Assembly (NCBI GenBank): GCA_050997195.1 | Contig: JBPCRE010000105.1 | Coordinates: forward strand, 1 to 10,164 | Direction: 5' to 3' | From: JACCZP01 sp050997195 | Lineage (GTDB): Bacteria > Actinomycetota > Thermoleophilia > Solirubrobacterales > Thermoleophilaceae | DNA: 10,164 nt | Part shown: positions 1-5,871 of the stretch, one piece after another | Position numbering within the stretch: position 1 is the stretch's first letter | How the letters are laid out: the number at the start of each line of letters is the position of its first letter | The notes under the pieces: model-generated | Database searches by the model: none | What the model saw: the letters and a program-made list of their open reading frames with translations, nothing else | What the model was told of the DNA's origin: nothing | Translations under genes and position numbers: made by a program

Positions 1-713
1 GCGGCGCGCACGGTGATGGTCCAGGCCACGCGCCAGCGGTTGACCCCCAGCGCGGCGGCGCCCTCCGTCCAGGCACGGGGGATCGAGCGGAGGGCGTCCA
101 CGATGATGGCCACCATGATCGGGACGATCATCACGGCGAGGATGAGGATGGCCACGAGGAGGCTCGAGCCCTCGAGCTGGATCACCCCGAGCACCGTGCG
201 GCGGAGGTCCTCGGAGATCAGGGTCCGGCTCACGAAGGGGACGATCACCAGGATGCCGATGAGCCCGTAGATCACCGACGGCACGGCGCCGAGCAGGCGC
301 ACCACGCGCTCGAGCACGGCGCGCAGCGGAGCAGGGGCGAACTCGACTATGAACACGGCGGCGAGCACGGAGACCACGAGGGCGACGATCAGCGCTCCCA
401 CGGTCGAGAGGAAGGTGCCCCAGAGGATGGCGAAGGCCCCGAAGTCATAGAGGGGAGCCTCGGCCGGCGAGTTGAAGATGGCCTCGAGCTGTTGGTCGGC
501 CGTGAGCCCGCCGCTCGGGTAGCCGAACCACGAGAGGCCGTTGGCCCGGAAGGACGGGAGCGCTTCCCGGAAGACATAGACCACCAGCCCCGCGATGAGG
601 ACGAGGATCAGGACCGACAGCGCGCCGAGCATCTGCTCGACGCGCTTGTCGGACCATCCGCCTGAGCGGGGGCGGCGCTGGGCCGCCCCCGCTGTTGGAG
701 CTGCGTGGGCCAC
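1..713 (-). CDS. pstC: Phosphate ABC transporter permease PstC (partial, C-terminus off the left edge)
   Basis: Inner-membrane permease of the high-affinity PstSCAB phosphate importer. The start is GTG at 713-711, which shares one base with the pstS stop (TAGTG), so translation is probably coupled; no upstream start is possible without running into pstS. About 237 residues are present. After a short basic N-terminus (residues 1-27), hydrophobic segments lie at about 30-48, 95-124, 140-162 and 185-206. The ABC-permease EAA loop is seen near 211-230 (IPRAWTEGAAALGVNRW), where it would contact the PstB ATPase. A periplasmic stretch with GLSWFGYPSGG follows the first helix, as is usual for PstC. 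The rest of the gene, and presumably pstA and pstB, lie beyond the window. Regulation is likely from the PHO-box-like repeats upstream of pstS. Identification rests on motif and context, and is firm. Confidence 0.93.
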   Translation of the reverse strand, partial: MAHAAPTAGAAQRRPRSGGWSDKRVEQMLGALSVLILVLIAGLVVYVFREALPSFRANGLSWFGYPSGGLTADQQLEAIFNSPAEAPLYDFGAFAILWGTFLSTVGALIVALVVSVLAAVFIVEFAPAPLRAVLERVVRLLGAVPSVIYGLIGILVIVPFVSRTLISEDLRRTVLGVIQLEGSSLLVAILILAVMIVPIMVAIIVDALRSIPRAWTEGAAALGVNRWRVAWTITVRA

Positions 714-1501
714 TAGCGCAGCGGCACGTAGTTGCGCGCCACGATCTTCGACGCGGCGCGGCTTCGAGCGAAGGACACGAACCTGGCCGCCGCACCCTTC
801 GCGCGCCCGCGGGCCACGAAGTAGAGGTTGCGGGAGCCGGGGTAGGTGCCGGACTTCGTGCCCCGCAGCGTGCATGCCACCCCGTTGTAGGCGACCGCGT
901 TCACGCCGCGGGTGAAGGCGAGCGACACGTAACCGACGCCGCCCGGGTCGGCGGCCACCGCACGCTGCACGAGGCCGCTCGAGGCCACCAGGCGCACCGA
1001 GGAGCTCTGACGGATCGGGTTGAGGAACAGCGCCTGGAAGGCGTCCTGCGTGCCCGACGGCGCGGTGCGGGCGATCGGGTTGGCGGTGCGAGCGGCCCCG
1101 CCGACCTCACTGAAGTTCGTGATCGAACCGGTGTAGAGGCCCTGGACCTGCGCCCGCGAGAGGTTGCGGACCGGGTTGGACTTGTTGGTGATGACGCAGA
1201 TGCCGTCACGAGCGATGCGGTAGAAGGTGATGCCGCCCGGATCGCCGCGGCGCGGGTCGCGGGAGGACATGCCGAGCGAGACGCGACCGGCGCCGACGTC
1301 CGAGACGCCGATGTCCGAGCCGCCCTGCAGGATCCGGAAGTTCGTTCCGGTGCGGCGGTTGTAGGCGCGGGCCAGGTCGACGGCGAGCGGGTAGATCGTG
1401 GTCGAGCCGCTCAACGTGACTGTCGCGGCCTGCGAGACGGCCGGGGCCGCGAGCGCGACACCTACGGCAGCCATGGGAATGAGAGCGCGGGTTCGGCGCA
1501 C
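713..1501 (-). CDS. pstS: Phosphate-binding periplasmic protein PstS (secreted, short form)
   Basis: Extracytoplasmic phosphate-binding component of the Pst importer. I chose GTG at 1501-1499 because an AGGAG ribosome-binding site lies 7 bases upstream; a longer reading from 1561 would place extra residues before the signal peptide. The protein is 262 residues. Residues 1-25 form a Sec signal peptide (basic start, hydrophobic core, cleavage likely after VSQA). No lipobox cysteine is present, so it is not an obvious lipoprotein. Phosphate-contact motifs are visible: SGSTT at 31-35, SSRD at 79-82 and SGTQDAF at 149-155. The length fits the shorter PstS type (about 270-290 residues) rather than the roughly 350-residue E. 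coli type. It is followed directly by pstC and preceded by PHO-box-like repeats and a winged-helix regulator. Confidence 0.93.
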   Translation of the reverse strand: MRRTRALIPMAAVGVALAAPAVSQAATVTLSGSTTIYPLAVDLARAYNRRTGTNFRILQGGSDIGVSDVGAGRVSLGMSSRDPRRGDPGGITFYRIARDGICVITNKSNPVRNLSRAQVQGLYTGSITNFSEVGGAARTANPIARTAPSGTQDAFQALFLNPIRQSSSVRLVASSGLVQRAVAADPGGVGYVSLAFTRGVNAVAYNGVACTLRGTKSGTYPGSRNLYFVARGRAKGAAARFVSFARSRAASKIVARNYVPLR

Positions 1502-1610
1502 TGTGGGACTCCTTTCGAGGAAACAGAACAGCGGCGGGCGAGGCGGTGCCGGCCCGAGCACGGCCTAGCGTGCCCGTGTCACGCGCCGTGCGAGTGAAGG
1601 AGTCGTTGCC

Positions 1611-1643
1611 GCCTGGATAAACCTTGGATAAAGAGGTGTGAAC
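1611..1643 (-). promoter_or_regulatory. PHO-box-like direct repeats upstream of pstS
   Basis: Read on the minus strand, three contiguous 11-base units occur: GTTCACACCTC (1643-1633), TTTATCCAAGG (1632-1622) and TTTATCCAGGC (1621-1611). The last two are identical at 9 of 11 positions. Actinobacterial PhoP boxes are built of 11-base direct repeats around GTTCACC, and the first unit begins GTTCAC. A degenerate CTTCACT unit follows in the same register 22 bases on. The repeats lie 110-142 bases upstream of the pstS start. Binding by the adjacent winged-helix regulator is an inference. Confidence 0.72.
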
Positions 1644-1662
1644 GCGAGGTGGCGTTGGCCGC

Positions 1663-2007
1663 TCAGGCGGGCTCGGGCGAGAGCCGGTATCCGACCCCGA
1701 AATGGGTGTGGATGTAGGTGTGGTCCGGGGAGATGGCACCGAGCTTGCTTCGGAGCTTCCGGACGAAGACGTCCACCGAGCGGTCGCGCCGCGCCATCGG
1801 TCCGCCCCAGACCTGCGAGTAGACCTCCTCGCGACTCACGACGCGGTCGAGCCGCGCGGCGAGCACCGCGAAGATCTGGAACTCACGGACGGTGAGCCCC
1901 GCGCGTCGGCCGTCCACGAGCACCTCGTACTCGGCCGGCCGGATCTCGAGGTTGCCGAGCGAGGTGCCCTCCGGTCTGGGCGCGGGGGTGGGGAAGGGAT
2001 GGGCCAC
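1663..2007 (-). CDS. Receiver-less PhoB/OmpR-type winged-helix DNA-binding regulator
   Basis: Stand-alone effector domain of the OmpR/PhoB family, probably the transcriptional regulator of the neighbouring pst genes. With GTG at 2007-2005 the protein has 114 residues; GGAAG lies 6 bases upstream as a plausible ribosome-binding site. Residues 18-33 form the N-terminal beta strands, 38-52 the first helix (LTVREFQIFAVLAARL), 56-67 the second (VSREEVYSQVWG), 76-89 the recognition helix (SVDVFVRKLRSKLG), and 98-110 the wing hairpin ending FGVGYRLS. Normal PhoB-type response regulators carry a receiver domain of about 120 residues before this domain; here there is none. The frame stays open upstream, but that stretch overlaps the glycosyltransferase gene on the same strand and shows no receiver motifs, and PHO-box-like repeats lie just upstream of the chosen start. 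The orthodox name would be phoB/phoP, but without a receiver I leave the symbol blank. Confidence 0.82.
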   Translation of the reverse strand: MAHPFPTPAPRPEGTSLGNLEIRPAEYEVLVDGRRAGLTVREFQIFAVLAARLDRVVSREEVYSQVWGGPMARRDRSVDVFVRKLRSKLGAISPDHTYIHTHFGVGYRLSPEPA

Positions 2008-2040
2008 GGTCGGCTTCCATTCAACGCTTCGGCGAGGCGA

Positions 2041-2084
2041 AGGCTGTGAAGATGAGGTGACCGCCTGGAGAAGATATGGTGACC
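2041..2084 (-). promoter_or_regulatory. PHO-box-like direct repeats upstream of the winged-helix regulator
   Basis: On the minus strand four 11-base units follow one another: GGTCACCATAT (2084-2074), CTTCTCCAGGC (2073-2063), GGTCACCTCAT (2062-2052) and CTTCACAGCCT (2051-2041). Units 1 and 3 share GGTCACC exactly 22 bases apart; units 2 and 4 share CTTC, so the array also reads as a 22-base repeat (GGTCACC-2-ATCTTC). This matches the architecture and the GTTCACC core of actinobacterial PhoP boxes. It ends 34 bases before the regulator start and suggests autoregulation. Confidence 0.72.
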
Positions 2085-2123
2085 CCGGCGCAACTTCCGC
2101 ACGCTCGAGGTGCTGGGCGAGCT

Positions 2124-2972
2124 TCAGCCCTCGAGCCGACGAAGGTCCGCCTCGAGCTCGGCCGCCACCGGCCGGCGCTCGGCCGCCACCCACCGGAGCC
2201 CCCGGAGGGCGTCGACCGCCCCGCCCACGGCCTCGAGCGATGGTCCGGCGGCCCGGAGGATCTCGCGGGTGCGCCGTATCGCGGCTCGGGGTGAGCGCCG
2301 CAGCCAGGCCGTCCAGAGGGCGTTTCGGAGCTGCCCGCGACGGCGCGCCGCCAGGTCGCGACTGGCGGAGGGATGGTGGTGGGCCACGACCGTCTCGACG
2401 TAGCTCAGCCCCCAGCCGGCGGTCGACAGGTCGAGGGCGAGGAGCTCCTCCTCTCCGCCGATTCCGTAGGCGGGATGGAAGCCGCCCACGGCGAGGTAGG
2501 CCGCCCGCCGGACCACCGCCCCGCACGCCACGAAGCCGAGCACGCGCGGTCCCGGGGCCTCGCCGTCGGGCGGGAGCGGGCTTCTGGCCATCGCCTCGTT
2601 GACCGGATCCTCGCTTTCCTCGGGCCCCACGAGCACCCGCCCGGCCACCAGGCCGAGCCGCGGGTGGGCCTCGAGAATCGCGACCGCCCCGGCAAGCGCG
2701 CCGTGGGCCCACCACGAGTCGTCGTCGGCGAAGGCCACGTAGGGCGTCAGGAGCAGCTCGGCGCCGGCCGTGCGCGCCGCACCGCCACGGTTGGTCTCGA
2801 GGCGCAGGACCTCGACGCCGGGACGCGCCTCGAGTTGCGCCATGGCCCGCCTCGTCCCGGCACGCTCCGAGGCGTTGTCGACCACCACCACGGGCGGGCG
2901 CTCATCGAGGTCGGTGAGGCGCTCGACCGTGTGGGTCAGCGCCTCCGGGCGGTCGCGCGTGGCGATGACCAC
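2124..2972 (-). CDS. Family 2 glycosyltransferase (GT-A fold)
   Basis: Probable inverting GT2 glycosyltransferase that uses a nucleotide-sugar donor; acceptor unknown. The protein is 282 residues from GTG at 2972-2970. The first beta strand is MVIATRDRPEAL, followed by DNAS (32-35), the metal-binding DxD-type motif in FADDDSWW (82-88, DDD 83-85), a conserved FVACGAVVRRAAYLAVGGF block (147-165) and an acidic GGEEEL motif at 172-177, where the catalytic base of GT2 enzymes is expected. No membrane segments are seen, so it is cytosolic or peripheral. The start is weak: no clear ribosome-binding site is present and the first strand is slightly short, but no ATG, GTG or TTG occurs in frame nearby upstream. 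It lies 52 bases downstream of a DUF2795 gene, possibly as one transcript. Nothing nearby points to a specific polysaccharide pathway. Confidence 0.85.
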   Translation of the reverse strand: MVIATRDRPEALTHTVERLTDLDERPPVVVVDNASERAGTRRAMAQLEARPGVEVLRLETNRGGAARTAGAELLLTPYVAFADDDSWWAHGALAGAVAILEAHPRLGLVAGRVLVGPEESEDPVNEAMARSPLPPDGEAPGPRVLGFVACGAVVRRAAYLAVGGFHPAYGIGGEEELLALDLSTAGWGLSYVETVVAHHHPSASRDLAARRRGQLRNALWTAWLRRSPRAAIRRTREILRAAGPSLEAVGGAVDALRGLRWVAAERRPVAAELEADLRRLEG

Positions 2973-3024
2973 GCCGACCGAGCTCGCGGGACGGTTGTCC
3001 GGGGCGATCCCGAGCGGGAGACCG

Positions 3025-3213
3025 TCAGGCGTCGCCGATCGCCACCGTGAGCTCCTCCGGGTCCTCGAACTGCTCGCCGCTGGTGGCCTGAAGCCGGGCG
3101 ATCACCTCGTCGGGCGCGTCGTTGGCCTCGGCGGTCGTGATCAGCTCGTCCTTCGTGGCCGGATAGTCCACCCCCTCGAGGTAGCTGTGGATCTCGCGCG
3201 CGTCCTGGGTCAC
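3025..3213 (-). CDS. DUF2795 small protein
   Basis: A 62-residue protein of the DUF2795 family, whose function is unknown. I chose GTG at 3213-3211 because AGGAGGTG, an almost perfect ribosome-binding site, ends 5 bases before it; the longer reading from 3252 adds residues upstream of that site. The family pattern is visible over about residues 11-55: SYLEGVDYPATKDELI, then NDAPDEVIARLQ, then an acidic end around FEDPEELTVAI. It has no signal peptide or membrane segment. It is the first gene of a likely two-gene unit with the downstream glycosyltransferase, though the pairing may be incidental, since DUF2795 proteins occur in varied contexts in actinobacteria. The domain call is made by eye from the conserved YLEGVDYPATKDEL and APDEV patterns. 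Confidence 0.85.
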   Translation of the reverse strand: MTQDAREIHSYLEGVDYPATKDELITTAEANDAPDEVIARLQATSGEQFEDPEELTVAIGDA

Positions 3214-3289
3214 TCGGCACCTCCTGGTTCGCTCGACCCCCCCATTCTCCACATCGGCGCGTTTCGGTGGGTTCTCACTGCGAGGAGCG

Positions 3290-3646
3290 TCAGCGGCTCA
3301 GCCAGTGGGCGAGCTCTTCAAGCGCGTCGGCGCGAACGTAGTAGTAGGCCCACAGCCCCTCGCGCTCGGAGTCGACGATGCCTGCCTGGCGCAGGACCTT
3401 GAGGTGGTGAGAGACGGTCGGCTGGGCGACGTCGAACAGCGGGGTCAGCTCGCACACGCAGACCTTGCCCGCGTGCCTTCTCAGCACGTCGACGAGCTGC
3501 AGGCGGATTGGGTCCCCGAGGGCCTTCGCCACCGTCGCCATCCGCTCGGCCACCCGGCGCTCGACCTCGGGGTAGGCGACAGGCTCGCAGCACGGCTCGC
3601 CGGGAAGGCGCTTCTGCTTGGGCGTGAGCTCCAGATCGACCGCCAT
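3290..3646 (-). CDS. arsR: ArsR-family arsenite-responsive repressor
   Basis: Winged-helix ArsR/SmtB repressor expected to release DNA on binding trivalent arsenic. The start is ATG at 3646-3644 (118 residues). A longer reading from a TTG at 3682 is rejected because that TTGACA is an excellent -35 element. The DNA-binding helices lie at about 73-91 (VAQPTVSHHLKVLRQAGIV), followed by a wing ending WAYYYVR. Likely metalloid ligands are a vicinal pair C19-C20 near the N-terminus and C63 and C65 in KVCVCEL. An N-terminal CC pair plus a cysteine near the DNA-binding helices is the arrangement described for Corynebacterium glutamicum ArsR, whereas CVC in the helix recalls E. coli ArsR. It is divergent from a metallophosphoesterase-arsC-aquaporin operon, which it probably represses together with itself. 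Confidence 0.9.
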   Translation of the reverse strand: MAVDLELTPKQKRLPGEPCCEPVAYPEVERRVAERMATVAKALGDPIRLQLVDVLRRHAGKVCVCELTPLFDVAQPTVSHHLKVLRQAGIVDSEREGLWAYYYVRADALEELAHWLSR

Positions 3647-3667
3647 CAATCTACGTATATCGATTGA
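3646..3667. promoter_or_regulatory. Candidate ArsR operator (inverted repeat)
   Basis: TCAATC (3646-3651) and GATTGA (3662-3667) form a perfect 6-bp dyad with a 10-base AT-rich spacer. The arms are unusually AT-rich for this window. The dyad covers the -10 of the leftward arsR promoter and its right arm overlaps the -35 of the rightward operon promoter, so one bound dimer could shut both. Binding is inferred. Confidence 0.7.
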
Positions 3668-3682
3668 AGTGGGAGCTGTCAA
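3654..3682 (-). promoter_or_regulatory. Promoter of arsR, probably giving a leaderless mRNA
   Basis: On the minus strand, TTGACA (3682-3677, a perfect -35) is separated by 17 bases from TATACG (3659-3654, -10). The ATG of arsR begins 8 bases after the -10, which is where transcription should start, so the messenger is probably leaderless; no ribosome-binding site is seen. Confidence 0.75.
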
Positions 3683-3692
3683 TGAGTAGGAT
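3664..3692 (+). promoter_or_regulatory. Candidate promoter of the metallophosphoesterase-arsC-aquaporin operon
   Basis: TTGAAG (3664-3669, -35) and TAGGAT (3687-3692, -10) are spaced by 17 bases. Transcription would start near 3699, leaving a leader of about 57 bases. The leader can form a hairpin from TGAGGG (3711-3716) and CCCTCA (3729-3734). The -35 lies inside the right arm of the candidate ArsR operator. Confidence 0.55.
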
Positions 3693-3755
3693 GGCGCGCC
3701 TCAAGCGCGGTGAGGGCGGCTGAGCCCCCCCTCAACCCACGCGGGAACCCCCACT

Positions 3756-4474
3756 GTGCGCGTCGCGGTCATCACCGACATCCACGCCAACCTCCCCGCC
3801 CTCGAGCCAGCCTCGAAGCCATCCGCGCGATCGACGTCGACGCCCTCTACTGCGGCGGCGACCTCGTCGGCTACGGCCCGCACCCGAACGAAGTCTGCGC
3901 GCTCGTCGAGGAGCGCGGGATCCCGACGATCTACGGCAACTACGACTGGGCCATCGCCCGCGACCAGGAGGACTGCGGCTGCGCCTACCCCGACGCCCAC
4001 GACCGCGAGCTCGGCCGCCGCTCGGTGGACTGGACGCTCGCCCACACGAGCGACGAGGCCAAGGCCTTCATGCGCGGGCTGCCCTTCGACCTCCGCTTCG
4101 AGATGGGGGAGAAGCGGGTGCGGCTCGTCCACGGCTCGCCGCGCAAGGTCAACGAGTACCTCTTCGAGGGCAAGCCGGCGCGGACCTTCGAGCGGATCGC
4201 CCGAGGCGCCGGCTGCGACGTGCTCGTCTTCGGCCACACCCACCGGCCGTGGATGCACGAGTACGGCGGCGTCCTCTTCGTCAACTGCGGCTCGGTCGGC
4301 AAGCCCAAGGACGGGGACCCGCGGGCGGGGTTCGCCCTGCTCGAGCTCGACCAGGGCGGTCGGGTGAGCGCCTCGATCGAGCGCGTCCCCTACGACGCCG
4401 CCGCGGTGGCCCGCGAGGTGGCCGCCGCGGGCCTGCCCGGCGAGTACGCCGAGAAGCTCGTGACCGCAGCCTAG
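3756..4474 (+). CDS. Calcineurin-like metallophosphoesterase in the ars operon, with one apparent -1 frameshift
   Basis: Predicted two-metal phosphoesterase; substrate unknown. The start GTG at 3756 opens on the family motif MRVAVITDIHANLPALE (metal ligands D8, H10). After codon 17 (GAG, 3804-3806) the frame breaks: adding one base, as GAG-GCC instead of GAG-CC, restores ASLEAIRAIDVDALYCGGD and then an unbroken reading to the TAG at 4472-4474, about 239 residues. The downstream part holds CGGDLVGYGP (about 33-42), GNYD (61-64, the GNHD motif with Tyr), LVHGS and FGHTH, so every motif of the superfamily is present. An EDCGCAYPD patch adds a C-x-C pair of unknown role. The stop is 12 bases before arsC. 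No strong ribosome-binding site precedes the GTG. As written the gene is broken; whether this is real decay or a sequence error cannot be told here. A role in arsenate or phosphate-ester chemistry is only suggested by the operon. Confidence 0.82.
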
Positions 4475-4486
4475 GGAGGAGACCAA

Positions 4487-5097
4487 ATGAGGTACGTGCT
4501 GTTCGTCTGCACCCACAACGCCGGGCGCTCGCAGATGGCCGAGGCCTTTTCGCCCGCCACTCGCCGCCGGACATTCGGGCCGAGTCGGCCGGCCAGGACC
4601 CGGCCGAGGCGGTCTGGCCGAACGTGATCGAGGCCATGCGGGAGGTGGGGATCGACCTGTCGGGGCGGCGGCCGAAGAAGCTGAGCCCCGAGATGCAGCT
4701 CCACGCCGACTGGGCGATCACCCTGGCCTGCGGGGGCCGGTGCCCGTTCGTTCCTGCCCCAGTCGAGGACTGGGACATGCCCGACCCCGCCGAGCGCTCG
4801 CTCGAGGAGGTCCGGGTGATCCGCGACGCCATCGAGACGCGCGTGCAGGATCTGCTCGAGAACCGAGTCGAGGCGATCCGCTCCGATCGCACCGCCCACG
4901 AGCTCCGCCTCGCGCGCCTCCTGCCCGACCTGGTCGAGGAGTTCGGAGCCACCCACGCCGACGCGGAGATCCGCCTGGCGGCCGACGCGGCCCTCACGGA
5001 GTTCGTCGACGCGCCGGTGCGGAGCTTCGTCATGACGATCGCCTACCGCAAGGCGCGCGAGCGCCTGCAGGCACATTCCGCCGCGGCGAGCGCCTGA
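4487..5097 (+). CDS. arsC: Arsenate reductase ArsC (LMW-phosphatase type) with C-terminal three-helix domain; one apparent -1 frameshift
   Basis: Reduces arsenate to arsenite using the low-molecular-weight tyrosine phosphatase fold. The ATG at 4487 follows a GGGAGGAG ribosome-binding site. The P-loop CTHNAGRS (C8 nucleophile, R14) is intact. At TTTT (4547-4550) one base seems lost: GCC-TTT-TTC-GCC would continue MAEAFFARHSPPDIRAESAG, and the restored frame runs to TGA at 5095-5097 (203 residues). Further marks are the second cysteine pair in ACGGRCPFVP (C82, C86) and WDMPDP (catalytic Asp about 100). Residues about 136-195 resemble the three-helix dimerisation-type domain (PVRSFV, then RKARERL) found N-terminal in some actinobacterial ArsC proteins; here it is C-terminal. 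The redox partner (thioredoxin or mycothiol) cannot be told. As written, the protein would stop making sense after about residue 21. Confidence 0.87.
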
Positions 5098-5108
5098 GGC
5101 CCCCTGCC

Positions 5109-5855
5109 CTGGACCGCTCACTCACCCTATGGCGCCGCGCCCTCGCCGAGGGGCTCGCCGCCTTCTTCCTCGTCTTCGCCGGCTGCGGCGCGGTCGTCGC
5201 CGACGTTCAATCCGACGGCGCCCTCGGGCCGGTCGGGATCGCGCTCGTCTTCGGGCTCGTGATCATGGCCATGGTCTACGCGACGGGGCACCTATCGGGG
5301 GCACACATCAACCCCGCGGTGACCCTCGCCTTCGTCCTGACCCGCCACTTCCCGGCCCGCGACGCGCTCGCCTACGTCGGCGCGCAGCTCGCGGGCGCGA
5401 CCGCGGGGGCGCTCGTCCTCCTCGCCGCCTGGCCGAGCCGGCCAGCCGACCTCGGCGCGACGTTGCCGAGCGTGGGCGCCGGTCCGGCGCTCCTCTACGA
5501 GGTCGTGCTCACCGCGGTCCTCATGTTCGTGATCGTGGCGGTGGCCACCGACACCCGCGCGGTCGGCTCGGCGGCGGCGCTCGCCATCGGCGGCACGGTC
5601 GCCCTCGATGCGCTCTTCGGCGGCCCGGTGACCGGAGCCTCGATGAACCCGGCGCGCTCCTTCGGGCCGGCGCTCGCCGCTCGGGAGTGGGAGAGCTTCT
5701 GGATCTACGTGGTCGGGCCGCTGATCGGGGCGGCCCTCGGCGGCCTCGCCTACCAGCTCGTGCGCGGGGAGGCCACCCGGCGGCCTGAGGTGGCCCCACC
5801 GCGACCGGCGCCGGGAGAGGCCGTCGACGACCGGCCAAGCGCGCGGCGGCGGTAG
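5109..5855 (+). CDS. Aquaporin-family channel (MIP), likely arsenite exit pore
   Basis: Six-helix membrane channel of the MIP family. Helices fall at about 11-33, 40-60, 83-107, 127-147, 153-170 and 196-219; both half-helices carry NPA boxes, HINPAVT (N68) and SMNPARS (N180), with the selectivity Arg183. The C-terminal 28 residues are polar and Pro/Arg-rich. No ATG, GTG or TTG lies in frame near the beginning: the best starts are CTG at 5109 (GAGG 9 bases upstream; 248 residues) or CTG at 5094, which would overlap the arsC stop as CTGA. The ATG at 5129 is out of frame. The start is therefore unresolved and the left coordinate is approximate. By eye the pore-constriction residues are Phe48, Ala168, Ala177 and Arg183, wider than in water-specific AqpZ. 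Directly after arsC it would play the role of AqpS in Sinorhizobium meliloti, letting arsenite leave by diffusion. Confidence 0.85.
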   Translation: MDRSLTLWRRALAEGLAAFFLVFAGCGAVVADVQSDGALGPVGIALVFGLVIMAMVYATGHLSGAHINPAVTLAFVLTRHFPARDALAYVGAQLAGATAGALVLLAAWPSRPADLGATLPSVGAGPALLYEVVLTAVLMFVIVAVATDTRAVGSAAALAIGGTVALDALFGGPVTGASMNPARSFGPALAAREWESFWIYVVGPLIGAALGGLAYQLVRGEATRRPEVAPPRPAPGEAVDDRPSARRR

Positions 5856-5871
5856 GCGGACGCAACCGTTT

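Noticed and set aside
695..1597. 300-residue open frame on the plus strand opposite pstS
   Set aside because: Antisense shadow caused by high GC; no recognisable motifs, while the opposite strand encodes a clear PstS.
2008..2715. Upstream extension of the winged-helix regulator to 350 residues
   Set aside because: The extension overlaps the glycosyltransferase on the same strand, is Arg/Gly/Pro-rich noise and lacks receiver motifs; the PHO-box-like repeats also fall inside it.
3711..3734. Riboswitch in the leader of the metallophosphoesterase operon
   Set aside because: Only one short 6-bp hairpin is visible; nothing resembles a known riboswitch fold.
3710..3806. Plus-strand start at 3710 for the metallophosphoesterase
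   Set aside because: This frame avoids the frameshift but replaces the DIHAN metal-binding motif with unrelated residues; the GTG at 3756 encodes the true N-terminus.
3701..4516. 271-residue open frame on the minus strand opposite the metallophosphoesterase
   Set aside because: Shadow frame; the plus strand carries all metallophosphoesterase motifs.
4740..5108. Start at 4740 for the aquaporin (371 residues)
   Set aside because: The first 123 residues overlap arsC in another frame and are Arg/Pro-rich without membrane or channel features.
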